Assembly: GCA_964563975.1 (NCBI GenBank)
Contig: CAZLZJ010000004.1
Span: 1 to 64,000 of the forward strand
Direction of reading: 5' to 3'
DNA length: 64,000 nucleotides
From: JAAYJR01 sp964563975
GTDB lineage: Bacteria > Bacteroidota > Bacteroidia > Bacteroidales > Prolixibacteraceae
In this document: positions 18,633 to 26,816 of the stretch, one piece after another
Layout of the letters: each line of letters begins with the position of its first letter
How positions within the stretch are numbered: the stretch's first letter is position 1
The notes under the pieces: generated by a model
The model's input: only the letters and a program-made list of their open reading frames with translations
What the model was told of the DNA's origin: nothing
Databases searched by the model: none
Translations under genes and position numbers: made by a program

Positions 18633-19555
18633 ATTTTTTGTATTCTATTTATTTTGCATTACCGGGTTTCCATAACTGGGGGTTAGCGGGTAAAATGATC
18701 AACCGGGTTACGATCTTTTTATTGAAAAGAATATTCGATTTTTTTGTCCCCGGATATTTGATCAATACAAAAAATAAACAGGGGACTGGAATAAATCTTT
18801 CACCCAGGGATGAAACTTATATAGTCTCGTTAACGTCTTTTCCGGCGAGGATTAATGATATCTGGATTACTATTGAAACTATCCTCAGACAAAGTTTTAA
18901 ACCGGATAAAATTATACTGTGGCTTGCTGAAGAACAATTCCCGGATAAGAAATTGCCCGATAGTCTTACAAATCTTGTAGACAGAGGGCTGACCATTCTT
19001 TATTGCAAAGATCTTCGGTCACATAAGAAATATTACTACAGTTTTATACAATTTCCTGAAGCAAACATCATAACTATGGATGATGATGTTTATTATCCCA
19101 GGGATACTTTAAAAAATTTGATTGAACTGCATTCCAAAAACAAAAATCTCGTTGCAGCCAACAGGGCTCACAAAATCACATTCAGCAAAGGAAAAATGAA
19201 TAAATACAATCAATGGAAACATAACGTTCCGGTTCGTTTGCCATCACATCTTCTAGTACCTACTGGTATTGGTGGAACATTATATCCCCCTGGTGTTCTT
19301 ACAAAAGATACTCTAAATGAAGATCTTATCAGAGAACTTTGTTTTTATGCTGACGATATCTGGCTTAAAGTAATGGAACTTAAGAGTAATGTTATGGTTG
19401 TCACAAATAACAGGTTTAATAAATCATTTGTATCGGTCAAAGCAACTCAGGAAAATAAGTTGACATCAATTAATATTTATTCCAAGGGAAATGATTCATA
19501 TTTTAAAAATACTTTGGAATATTTTAATATTAATATTTTGGATTATTTGGACTGA
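18629..19555 (+). CDS. Putative GT-A glycosyltransferase
   Basis: A 308-residue protein with a GT-A-like core. YIVSLTSFPARINDIWITIETILRQSFKPDKI resembles the N-terminal nucleotide-sugar fold. TMDDDVYYPRDTL (Asp151-153) is a DXD-type metal motif, and YADDIWLKVMEL is a candidate catalytic-acid block. The first ~30 residues are hydrophobic and may attach it to the membrane. It overlaps the preceding glycosyltransferase gene by 4 bp, so the two are coupled and probably act in sequence. The transferred sugar cannot be predicted. Confidence 0.75.
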   Translation: MNFLYSIYFALPGFHNWGLAGKMINRVTIFLLKRIFDFFVPGYLINTKNKQGTGINLSPRDETYIVSLTSFPARINDIWITIETILRQSFKPDKIILWLAEEQFPDKKLPDSLTNLVDRGLTILYCKDLRSHKKYYYSFIQFPEANIITMDDDVYYPRDTLKNLIELHSKNKNLVAANRAHKITFSKGKMNKYNQWKHNVPVRLPSHLLVPTGIGGTLYPPGVLTKDTLNEDLIRELCFYADDIWLKVMELKSNVMVVTNNRFNKSFVSVKATQENKLTSINIYSKGNDSYFKNTLEYFNINILDYLD

Positions 19556-19619
19556 AAAAATCTTAACCAAACAAAAATCTTAAAATCATAATTCAATTTT
19601 AATTTATTCTTTTTAAGTT

Positions 19620-20696
19620 ATGGATACAAAGAAGCAGATTGATTATATTCCTGTCAATAAACTTCCTGTTGAGAAAGTAATAGAGATTTTAACGTTAGCT
19701 CTGGGACAAGATAATGAGGTTTATAAAAAGTCCGAAGCCTTATGGCAATGGAAACATTTAAATTCACCCTTTGGACCTTCCTATGGAATCGCTGCGGTGG
19801 ATATGTCAAATCAACAGATAGCAAGCGTCAGACTTTTAATGTATTGGGATTTCGAAAATTCAGACTTTCCCAAAATTAGATGTACAAGGGCCGTTGATGT
19901 ATCAACTCATCCTGATTACAGAAGAAAGGGTATTTTCACCACTCTTACTCAGATGGCATTAAACGATGTTACAGATAAAGGTGCAGCTATGATTTATGCT
20001 ACACCAAAACTTAAAGGGAAAAGCATTGGAGGCTATTTAAAGTTAGGTTTTGAAATGATTGATCCCTGGCCTGTTTACGTTAAAATATTGAATCCGCTAA
20101 ACTTTCTAAAAGGAATTACCATTGGAAGACGAAAATACATCAAACAATTTGTTCCTGAATGGGGAGATGTTTTTCGCGACAATATCTTGAGTTTTAAGGA
20201 ACTCTCTAACCGTTTTGCTGAAAAGAGTATCAATGATTTTCTAATTAGATCAGATCAGAACCGTTTAAAAAATAAAGGTTGGAGAATTAAAAAAGATCTT
20301 AATTATATTAAGTGGAGGTATGGCAGTCATCCAAATATTGATTATGGATTCCTGCCGGTGGAAAAAGAAGGGATAATCACAGGATTGGGAATATTGAGAA
20401 GAAATAAACGATACGGAATTACTGAAGTGGTAATCTCAGAAGTTCTTTTTGGAGAAGCAGGTTCAAACATAGAAAATAGAATTTTGCGGACGATATACAA
20501 AAGCGTTAAAGCCGATTATTTAATAGCACACTTTAACAAAGGGACTACAGAATTAAAAGCTTTGAAAAGGAATTGTTTTATAAAAGCTCCCGGACAGGAG
20601 ATAGTATTTCTTATAAAGGGACTGGCAGCGGGAAAAGAAAAATTTGACAAGCATGAATATTGGAATTTTTCTTTGGGAGATATAGAATTATTTTGA
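19620..20696 (+). CDS. GNAT-family N-acyltransferase
   Basis: A 358-residue protein with an N-terminal GNAT domain. CTRAVDVSTHPDYRRKGIF (about 92-110) is the acetyl-CoA pyrophosphate-binding motif A. ATPKLKGKSIGGYLKLGFEMI completes the fold. A second, degenerate acyltransferase-like half follows, with LNYIKWRYGSHPNIDYGF, similar to long GNAT proteins found in polysaccharide loci. It likely acylates an amino sugar on the nucleotide- or lipid-linked precursor. It lies 6 bp before the deacetylase gene, so removal and replacement of N-acyl groups may be linked; that pairing is inference. Confidence 0.78.
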   Translation: MDTKKQIDYIPVNKLPVEKVIEILTLALGQDNEVYKKSEALWQWKHLNSPFGPSYGIAAVDMSNQQIASVRLLMYWDFENSDFPKIRCTRAVDVSTHPDYRRKGIFTTLTQMALNDVTDKGAAMIYATPKLKGKSIGGYLKLGFEMIDPWPVYVKILNPLNFLKGITIGRRKYIKQFVPEWGDVFRDNILSFKELSNRFAEKSINDFLIRSDQNRLKNKGWRIKKDLNYIKWRYGSHPNIDYGFLPVEKEGIITGLGILRRNKRYGITEVVISEVLFGEAGSNIENRILRTIYKSVKADYLIAHFNKGTTELKALKRNCFIKAPGQEIVFLIKGLAAGKEKFDKHEYWNFSLGDIELF

Positions 20697-20702
20697 AATT
20701 AT

Positions 20703-21749
20703 ATGAATTACGGTACATTAATTATTTCTCTGGATTTTGAATTGCACTGGGGTGTATTCGAATCTGTGAATAAAGACTCTTCATATATGAATAATCTTTA
20801 TCGGACACCTGAGGTAATAGACAGGATGCTTGAACTGTTTTATAAGGAAAATATATCCGTAACCTGGGCTGTTGTTGGATTTTTGTTTGCTGATTCCAAG
20901 GAAATGATAAAAAACTTTGAACCTCAAATAAAACCATGTTATATTAAATCAGAATTTAATCCATATCTGTTAGTTACAGGCATGGATGAAAATGACGATC
21001 CTATTCATTTTGCTCCCTCTCTGATTAAAAAGATACAGTCTGTTCCTGGCCAGGAAATAGCAACACATACATTTTCTCATTTTCAGTGTCGGTCAGATGG
21101 TGCTACAACCGAATCCTTTCTTGCCGATCTTGATAGTGCAATGAATATTGCCGATAAGTATGGGATCAAGTACAGAAGCATTGTTTTTCCTCGAAACCAG
21201 CTTATACGTGAATTTATCGATCTGTTGCCTGAGAAAGGAATAAATACTTTCAGGGGAGCTGAAAAAGGATGGATGTATACGGGAATTAAATATTATAAAA
21301 ATAGAGGGATTTCCAAAATCCGACAATTCCTAAATAAGCTCGGACGCTTATTGGATTCATATATTTCATTGACCGGACCAAACGTATGGAGTTTGGAAGA
21401 ACTCAAAATAAATCCGGGCCAGATTCTAAATGTCCCCGCCAGCCGGTTCGTACGACCCTATGATTCTCGTTTGAGAAATCTTGAGTGGCTGAAGTTCTCA
21501 CGATTAAAAAATCAGATTTTATATGCCGCCAAACATGGGAAAATGGTGCATCTTCGTTGGCATCCTCATAATTTCGGTTCAAATATTGATCAGAATATCA
21601 GATTACTTGAAAAAATCATTGGATATTTTCAATATTGTAAAGGAAAATATAATATGAAATGCATGAATATGTCGGATTATTCTGATGTTATAAGAAAATT
21701 TAGTGAATCTTCCAAGGATAAGGGCAATAACTGCAGGGCAAACGCATGA
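20703..21749 (+). CDS. Polysaccharide deacetylase (NodB-like), C-terminus recoded by an IS
   Basis: A 348-residue NodB-homology carbohydrate esterase. SLDFELHWGV carries the catalytic Asp and metal Asp/Glu region (Asp11). ATHTFSHFQC gives the H-x-x-x-H metal pair, FPRNQ is the arginine block and VHLRWHPHNFG the final histidine. No signal peptide, so a cytosolic precursor is the likely substrate. The last five residues (CRANA) come from the inverted repeat of the ISAs1-type element. Removing the element restores the original end, ...KGNN followed by TGA. The insertion hit the stop codon itself and should leave the enzyme intact. Confidence 0.85.
   Translation: MNYGTLIISLDFELHWGVFESVNKDSSYMNNLYRTPEVIDRMLELFYKENISVTWAVVGFLFADSKEMIKNFEPQIKPCYIKSEFNPYLLVTGMDENDDPIHFAPSLIKKIQSVPGQEIATHTFSHFQCRSDGATTESFLADLDSAMNIADKYGIKYRSIVFPRNQLIREFIDLLPEKGINTFRGAEKGWMYTGIKYYKNRGISKIRQFLNKLGRLLDSYISLTGPNVWSLEELKINPGQILNVPASRFVRPYDSRLRNLEWLKFSRLKNQILYAAKHGKMVHLRWHPHNFGSNIDQNIRLLEKIIGYFQYCKGKYNMKCMNMSDYSDVIRKFSESSKDKGNNCRANA
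21724..21733. repeat. Target-site duplication of the ISAs1-type element (left)
   Basis: GCAATAACTG, repeated exactly at 23592-23601. It includes the first base of the deacetylase's original TGA stop. Confidence 0.93.
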
Positions 21750-21751
21750 AA
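21734..21751. repeat. ISAs1-type terminal inverted repeat (left)
   Basis: CAGGGCAAACGCATGAAA, identical in inverted orientation to 23574-23591. Confidence 0.93.
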
Positions 21752-21876
21752 TAAATTCACCCTGGCTTTTTGCGTTGGGAAGCCATGTGGCTGATCAGTG
21801 GGGTAAGAAGCGTTTGCGGATCACTTAGAGTGGAGCCATGAGTTCATGGTTATGTCAGTAGTAAAGCTTGTGATAA

Positions 21877-23043
21877 TCAGGCTTTCATTTTAGAGATGAT
21901 CATAAGTGCATAGTTATCGTCCCATGCAGCCCGCTTACGTTTTATCTTGAGGCTACAGGGTTCTGATTGTTCCATCTTAAAAGTATTGAGCGCAATCTTT
22001 CTGATGGTAGTGAGGTTTTCAGCTCCATTACCTGTTGTGACCCTGCAGTAATCTTCCTTGAAAAGTACATCCAATACCCAGTGTAATTTATTTTCGATAT
22101 GCCAGTGTTTACGGACAGCCCTGTTCATCAAGGCAGCATTTCCCGGCAGAGAGGATATATAGTAGCGTTCTTCAACAGTTTCCTTTCCTTTGCGGGTGAC
22201 TGTCGCGGTAATTTTACTAATGCTTCGTGCATCTTCCCACTGTTGGATTTCAAAAAGCCATCCCAGGTTTTCAATGGACACGCACTGGCGACTTTCGATT
22301 CTTCCATGATCTTTATCGAGCTGGTTATCTACTGAATGGATAAAATGAGCAAATTCCTGTTTTTTGACCTTCTCAAACATGTCAAGGATTTCATTATATA
22401 AATTTCTCTGGTTCGCTTTCACAGCCAGAATGTAATCAGCCTTTTTACCGCGTATGGTTTTAGCAATATTTTTCTGACATCCCATTGCATCTATGGTAAT
22501 AATTGAACCTTCCACCAGTAACATTTTTAACAGGGCAGGTATGGCAGTAATCTCATTGGATTTTTCATAGCACTTTTGTTGCCCCAGTACCAGTCCGTAT
22601 TTGCTTGCCAGGGCAGAGACCATATGTATGGCTTTCTTATTATCGGCATTATCCCCCGAGTTACATACTGTTTTCCCGTCTACACAGATTACATCATCTC
22701 CTGGCAAATCAGGTAAGTTATTTCGGATGTCATGCATCCAATCGATGAAAGATTCCTGGAACTCTCGGGCATCAATCATACATATCACGCGATTGAAGGT
22801 GTCATGGGAAGGTAATCCCCCGGGAAGTGTAAGAAAGGTTTTCAACCAGGATTGTTTCTTCTCTGCATATTCGGCGATTTCGTTAAAATCGTCGGCTCCG
22901 GCAATGACTGCCAGGACGGTCATAAAAAGGACCTCACTGAGCAAGTGCTTCACTTTGGGTTGCTGTCTGGGATCTTTCACATGCCTGAAATACTCGTTGA
23001 AGAGCTCCAGTACAGCCTGGTCTTTGATGGTTTCCATGTTCAT
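21877..23043 (-). CDS. ISAs1-family transposase
   Basis: A 388-residue ISAs1-type transposase that looks full length. An N-terminal DDE_Tnp_1-associated region has YFRHVKDPRQQPKVKHLL and GADDFNEIAEYAE. The catalytic core shows VICVDGKTV (first Asp), IITIDAMGCQ (second Asp) and RKHWHIENKLHWVLDVLF (Glu). ADYILAVKANQ is a family hallmark. No lesion is visible, so it may be active. The start faces the HTH gene across a 90-bp shared regulatory region, with a TATATTTG box on the - strand at 23048-23055. Confidence 0.93.
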   Translation of the reverse strand: MNMETIKDQAVLELFNEYFRHVKDPRQQPKVKHLLSEVLFMTVLAVIAGADDFNEIAEYAEKKQSWLKTFLTLPGGLPSHDTFNRVICMIDAREFQESFIDWMHDIRNNLPDLPGDDVICVDGKTVCNSGDNADNKKAIHMVSALASKYGLVLGQQKCYEKSNEITAIPALLKMLLVEGSIITIDAMGCQKNIAKTIRGKKADYILAVKANQRNLYNEILDMFEKVKKQEFAHFIHSVDNQLDKDHGRIESRQCVSIENLGWLFEIQQWEDARSISKITATVTRKGKETVEERYYISSLPGNAALMNRAVRKHWHIENKLHWVLDVLFKEDYCRVTTGNGAENLTTIRKIALNTFKMEQSEPCSLKIKRKRAAWDDNYALMIISKMKA

Positions 23044-23062
23044 AGTTCAAATATATGAATTA

Positions 23063-23082
23063 TATACATTGACTAATGTATA
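23063..23082. promoter_or_regulatory. Perfect palindrome between transposase and HTH gene (candidate operator)
   Basis: TATACATT-GACT-AATGTATA, an 8+4+8 perfect inverted repeat. It overlaps the TTG of the HTH gene's predicted promoter and lies 20 bp upstream of the transposase start, so a protein bound here could control both genes. Confidence 0.5.
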
Positions 23083-23098
23083 AAATATTATATATTTG
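23069..23098 (+). promoter_or_regulatory. Predicted promoter of the HTH gene (TTG-N19-TATATTTG)
   Basis: TTG at 23069-23071, a 19-bp spacer, and TATATTTG at 23091-23098 match the Bacteroidota consensus exactly. Transcription would begin near 23105, about 29 bp before the ATG. Confidence 0.55.
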
Positions 23099-23125
23099 TA
23101 TAATAGTATATAACAATATTTTATA
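23079..23125. repeat. 11-bp inverted repeat flanking the -7 box
   Basis: TATAAAATATT at 23079-23089 and its exact reverse complement at 23115-23125 surround the -7 box and predicted start point of the HTH gene. Confidence 0.5.
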
Positions 23126-23133
23126 ACTAAGTT

Positions 23134-23571
23134 ATGAACAAATCAAAAGCAGGAAGGCCGGTTGATCTTAACGACATAAACATCTGTGAAATTAGTAATT
23201 GGATGTATGCAGAGAAAATTGCAAGGAAAGCACTAATATGTCAATCTATTATAGCACTTAATAATGGTGTGACTATGTCGGAAGTATGCAAGGTTCTTGG
23301 TGTAACCCGTGAAAGCGTCAGACTTTGGAAAGAAAAATTTCGCACAAAAGGCTTACAAGGTGTTCTCAGGGAAGGTAAGGTGGGAAAACGTTCCCGTTTG
23401 ACCCCTGAAAAAGCAAAGGAGTTCAGACAGATATTAAAGAAGTCGCCAAAACTTCAGGGAATAGAAGGTGAAAAATGGACAGGGCTTAAAGTACAATACC
23501 TGGTTTCACAAAAATGGGGACTGACCATTGGTTTGAGAACTGCTCAGCAATGGCTCTCAAAGAATAAATAA
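23134..23571 (+). CDS. IS630 OrfA-like helix-turn-helix protein inside the ISAs1-type element
   Basis: A 145-residue DNA-binding protein. The helix-turn-helix TMSEVCKVLGVTRESVRLWK (about 48-67) is followed by a winged-helix part, KWTGLKVQYLVSQKWGLTI and RTAQQWLSK. This matches the N-terminal DNA-binding half of IS630-type transposases, but no DDE domain follows; the gene ends 20 bp before the element's end. It is transcribed away from the transposase. A role as a repressor or as an accessory end-binding protein is inferred from position. Its origin may be a captured IS630 OrfA. Confidence 0.78.
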   Translation: MNKSKAGRPVDLNDINICEISNWMYAEKIARKALICQSIIALNNGVTMSEVCKVLGVTRESVRLWKEKFRTKGLQGVLREGKVGKRSRLTPEKAKEFRQILKKSPKLQGIEGEKWTGLKVQYLVSQKWGLTIGLRTAQQWLSKNK

Positions 23572-23573
23572 AT

Positions 23574-23591
23574 TTTCATGCGTTTGCCCTG
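23574..23591. repeat. ISAs1-type terminal inverted repeat (right)
   Basis: Exact reverse complement of 21734-21751. Confidence 0.93.
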
Positions 23592-23601
23592 GCAATAACT
23601 G
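23592..23601. repeat. Target-site duplication of the ISAs1-type element (right)
   Basis: GCAATAACTG, identical to 21724-21733. It is followed by A, completing the TGA that originally ended the deacetylase gene. Confidence 0.93.
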
Positions 23602-23636
23602 AATTTTAAAATTATGTGGACATTACTTATGGTTTA

Positions 23637-24773
23637 ATGAAAAAGCTTATTGTAGGCATATCCGCCGAAGGTTCAGTAGTTCTTCTTAAAGGTCAGCTCA
23701 GATATTTCAAAGAAATAGGCTACGATACTTATTTACTTGGCCCAACAAGTAACAGAGTGAAGGAATATTGTACGAATGAGGGTTGTATTCATATTAATAT
23801 AAACATTAAGAGAGACATAGCGCCAATTCGCGATTTTTTTATATTACTCAAATTGATCAGATTATTTATTATTTATAAACCTGATATTATAAATCTTGGA
23901 ACACCCAAAATATCCTTATTGGGAATGATTGCAGCAAAAATTGCCCGAGTGAAAAAAAGGATATATACATGCCGAGGATTTCGTTTTGAACCGGAGAAAG
24001 GTCTTAAACGGCGATTACTAATTTTAACCGAAAGAGTTACGGCGCTATTTGCTCATAAAATCATTTGTATTAGTCCATCTTTGCAGGAACTTGGAATCAG
24101 GAACAAAATATTTACTATTTCCAATTCATCTGTTATCAATAAAGGAAGTAGTAATGGCATTGATCTTAAAAAATTCTCACCAAAAAATATAGATCTGAAC
24201 CAGCGGAATCAGTTAATACATAAATTAGGACTAAATGATTATTTCGTTTTTGGATTTGTTGGCAGGATTTATGACAGAAAAGGAATTAACGAACTATATC
24301 ATGCTTTTTCTGCATTATCAGAAAACATGCCGGATTTAAGGTTATTATTGGTTGGTAGATTCGAAGAAGATCAGATTTCTGATAAAGGAATAATAGAACT
24401 GATAAAAATTCATAAAGGGGTAATATATGCTGGACCTCAAAATAATATTCCCCTATTCCTGTCATTAATGGATGTTTTTGTCTTTCCTGTATGGGGTGAA
24501 GGTTTTGGTAATGTGGCAATTGAAGCTGCAGCAATGGGTATTCCGGTCATAAGCACAGATTCAACCGGTGCCAAAGATGCTGTAAAACATAACTTCAATG
24601 GATTAATGGTTGAACCAAAGTCTTTTAAGAAGCTGAAGGACATCATGCTGTTTTTTTACGAAAATAAGGGAATTAGAGAAACAATGGGAAGGAATGGAAT
24701 TGAGTGGGCAAAAAATTTTGATAATCTAATTATCTGGAATGGAATGGAACAAATCTATAATTCTATTAATTGA
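23637..24773 (+). CDS. Family 4 glycosyltransferase (PglA-like)
   Basis: A 378-residue GT-B glycosyltransferase resembling PglA-type enzymes that add the second sugar to an undecaprenyl-PP-linked sugar. VGISAEGSVVLLKGQL starts the acceptor domain. IYTCRGFRFEPEKG, FGFVGRIYDRKGINELYHAF and FPVWGEGFGNVAIEAAAMGIPVI (E-x7-E region) follow. I chose the ATG at 23637 rather than a GTG at 23616, since the first beta-strand begins there. Its stop overlaps the ATG of the sugar transferase by one base (TGATG), as is common for PglA-PglC pairs. The ISAs1-type element sits 35 bp upstream. Confidence 0.88.
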   Translation: MKKLIVGISAEGSVVLLKGQLRYFKEIGYDTYLLGPTSNRVKEYCTNEGCIHININIKRDIAPIRDFFILLKLIRLFIIYKPDIINLGTPKISLLGMIAAKIARVKKRIYTCRGFRFEPEKGLKRRLLILTERVTALFAHKIICISPSLQELGIRNKIFTISNSSVINKGSSNGIDLKKFSPKNIDLNQRNQLIHKLGLNDYFVFGFVGRIYDRKGINELYHAFSALSENMPDLRLLLVGRFEEDQISDKGIIELIKIHKGVIYAGPQNNIPLFLSLMDVFVFPVWGEGFGNVAIEAAAMGIPVISTDSTGAKDAVKHNFNGLMVEPKSFKKLKDIMLFFYENKGIRETMGRNGIEWAKNFDNLIIWNGMEQIYNSIN

Positions 24774-25378
24774 TGTACAGATTATTCTTAAAACAATCTT
24801 TTGATTCGTTGATTGCTTTAGGAATTCTGATCATAATTCTGCCATTGTTATTGTTAATAACATTACTGCTTCTATTTGCAAATAAGGGAAAGCCTTTTTT
24901 CATTCAGGAACGCCCGGGTAAAAATGGAAAACTATTTAATTTGATTAAATTCAGAACAATGGTTGATCTGTCAAATTCAGAAGGTATTCCACTCTCTGAT
25001 AATCAGCGAACAACCAGATTAGGTAAATGGCTTAGAAATACTTCCGTTGATGAACTGCCTCAGTTAATTAATGTATTACATGGTGATATGAGTTTAGTTG
25101 GTCCCAGACCCTTACTCAAAGACTATCTTCCTCTTTATAGTAACTATCAGGCGAGAAGGCATGAAGTCAAGCCTGGTATTACGGGATGGGCTCAGGTTAA
25201 TGGAAGAAACGCAATAACCTGGAATGAGAAATTTAAATTGGATGTTTGGTATGTTGATAATCTAACATTTAAACTTGATCTGAAAATTATTGCAAAAACT
25301 ATTTTGAAAGTATTAAGTCAGCAGGAAATTAATTCGTCAGACAAATTTACAATGGAAGTATTTCACGGAAATAATTAA
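24773..25378 (+). CDS. PglC-like initiating sugar-phosphate transferase
   Basis: A 201-residue monotopic phosphoglycosyl transferase (bacterial sugar transferase family). A single re-entrant hydrophobic segment covers about residues 10-33. KFRTMVDL, the DELPQLINVLHGDMSLVGPRP block (Asp-Glu dyad) and KPGITGWAQVNGRN are the standard motifs. It would transfer a sugar phosphate, often a bacillosamine- or GalNAc-type, to undecaprenyl phosphate and so start the repeat unit. The ATG at 24773 is preferred over the TTG one codon upstream. A longer WcaJ-like enzyme with the same catalytic domain is at 59964-61415. Confidence 0.93.
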   Translation: MYRLFLKQSFDSLIALGILIIILPLLLLITLLLLFANKGKPFFIQERPGKNGKLFNLIKFRTMVDLSNSEGIPLSDNQRTTRLGKWLRNTSVDELPQLINVLHGDMSLVGPRPLLKDYLPLYSNYQARRHEVKPGITGWAQVNGRNAITWNEKFKLDVWYVDNLTFKLDLKIIAKTILKVLSQQEINSSDKFTMEVFHGNN

Positions 25379-25385
25379 TAAAAAT

Positions 25386-26447
25386 ATGGGATTCCAGCAT
25401 TATAAAAATATTGAATTTCGAGGTGTGGCAGCCTGTGTGCCGAAAAATATCCAGGATAATAGAAAATTATCTCTCCTTGGGGGTAAAGACCAGATCAATA
25501 AGTTTATAGAAACCACAGGAGTAGTTAAAAGGCATACAGTAGAGGGCCAAAACCTAACTTCATCAGATATGTGTTACCATTCTGCACTGGCACTTATAGA
25601 AAGTCTGAACTGGGATTTGAAAGAAATAGATTGCCTGCTCTTTGTTTCACAGACACCCGATTATATTATGCCGGCAACTGCCTGCATCTTGCAGGAAAAA
25701 CTAGGTTTATCCAACGAATGTTTTGCCATGGATATATCTCTTGGTTGTTCAGGCTGGATTCATGGAATGGCAACTATGGCTGCATTTTTGCAGAATGGAG
25801 GTTTTAAAAAAGGCCTCTTACTTGCCGGAGATACATCTACGGTGACAAAATCTCCCAAGGACAAAAGTACATATCCTCTTTTCGGTGACGGAGGTACAGC
25901 AACAGCATTGGAATATAACGATGGAAGTACTGGCTTAAAGATTCACACTGCTACAGATGGTAAAGGATATAAAGCAATAATCATTCCTGATGGAGGCTTC
26001 AGGAATTTTTATACACCGGACTCCTTGATCGAACACGAATATGAAGATGGTATCATACGCAATAATCTTAATACTGCCCTTGATGGACCAGCAGTATTTA
26101 TTTTTGGAATCAGTAAAGCCCCTAAAAGTATTCAGGGACTTGCTCAACATTTTGGTTTAAATATTGATAATATTGATTATTTTATATTGCATCAGGCAAA
26201 TAAAATACTTAATGAAAAAATCAGGACTAAACTTAAATTGCCTGAATATAAAGTGCCGTATTCGATTGATGAATATGGAAACACTTCCAGCTCTTCAATT
26301 CCACTTACTATGGTCACGCGATTAAGACAGAAACTTATTTCCAGCCCGTGTAATCTGATTACATGTGGTTTTGGAGTAGGATTATCCTGGGGGACAATTT
26401 ATATTGAAACAGACAGAATTGCTTGTCCTGAAATAATCTTGATATGA
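25386..26447 (+). CDS. Ketoacyl-ACP synthase III, copy 1
   Basis: A 353-residue FabH-like thiolase-fold enzyme. The catalytic triad is visible: Cys121 (LGCSGW), His269 (LHQANK) and Asn299 (GNTSSSS). KAS III enzymes condense an acyl-CoA with malonyl-ACP to give a 3-oxoacyl-ACP. It lies 7 bp after the sugar transferase and before a small ACP gene, a second KAS III and an SDR, away from any fatty-acid operon. It therefore most likely builds an acyl group for decorating a sugar. The Cys is embedded in SLGCSGWIHG, as in sugar- or antibiotic-associated homologues. Confidence 0.9.
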   Translation: MGFQHYKNIEFRGVAACVPKNIQDNRKLSLLGGKDQINKFIETTGVVKRHTVEGQNLTSSDMCYHSALALIESLNWDLKEIDCLLFVSQTPDYIMPATACILQEKLGLSNECFAMDISLGCSGWIHGMATMAAFLQNGGFKKGLLLAGDTSTVTKSPKDKSTYPLFGDGGTATALEYNDGSTGLKIHTATDGKGYKAIIIPDGGFRNFYTPDSLIEHEYEDGIIRNNLNTALDGPAVFIFGISKAPKSIQGLAQHFGLNIDNIDYFILHQANKILNEKIRTKLKLPEYKVPYSIDEYGNTSSSSIPLTMVTRLRQKLISSPCNLITCGFGVGLSWGTIYIETDRIACPEIILI

Positions 26448-26528
26448 TGCACAATAATCTATAGTAATTATCATATAGTTACATAATTAAATATATTTTT
26501 AATGTTTTTAACTTAATAATAAAACGTC

Positions 26529-26759
26529 ATGAAGGATAAATTTATTGAGAAATTCAGGGAAGCCCTGGATTCAGATGGTAAGGAAATAAATCTGGAAGAC
26601 AGATTCAGGGATTATGATGAATGGGATTCACTTCGTTATTTGTCGGTAATAGCCATGATTGATTCAGAGTTTGATGTAATTATCGATACACCTGAATTTA
26701 GAAAAATAGAAACAGTGGGTGGTTTGATCGAAGAGGTAGAAAAAAGAATGAAAAAATAA
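26529..26759 (+). CDS. Acyl carrier protein, polysaccharide-locus type
   Basis: A 76-residue acidic four-helix carrier protein. The phosphopantetheine attachment site is Ser34 in DEWDSLRYL. Its sequence is unlike the highly conserved housekeeping AcpP (which has DSLD), matching the specialised carriers found in secondary pathways. It sits between the two KAS III genes and is the expected carrier for their product. A second specialised carrier with FDSMGF is encoded at 52558-52815. Confidence 0.9.
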   Translation: MKDKFIEKFREALDSDGKEINLEDRFRDYDEWDSLRYLSVIAMIDSEFDVIIDTPEFRKIETVGGLIEEVEKRMKK

Positions 26760-26816
26760 AAATAGCTGAAACTTAAAGGAATTTGATTTAAAAACTTACC
26801 TTAAAAACAGTACAAT

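Larger units (their letters stand above)
21734..23591. mobile_element. ISAs1-family insertion sequence carrying an extra HTH gene
   Basis: A complete 1858-bp element with perfect 18-bp terminal inverted repeats (CAGGGCAAACGCATGAAA) and an exact 10-bp target duplication. It encodes an intact ISAs1 DDE transposase on the - strand and a divergent 145-residue helix-turn-helix protein on the + strand, both inside the repeats. ISAs1 elements usually carry only the transposase and are about 1.2-1.3 kb, so the second gene accounts for the extra length. The 90-bp region between the two genes is rich in palindromes. Confidence 0.92.
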
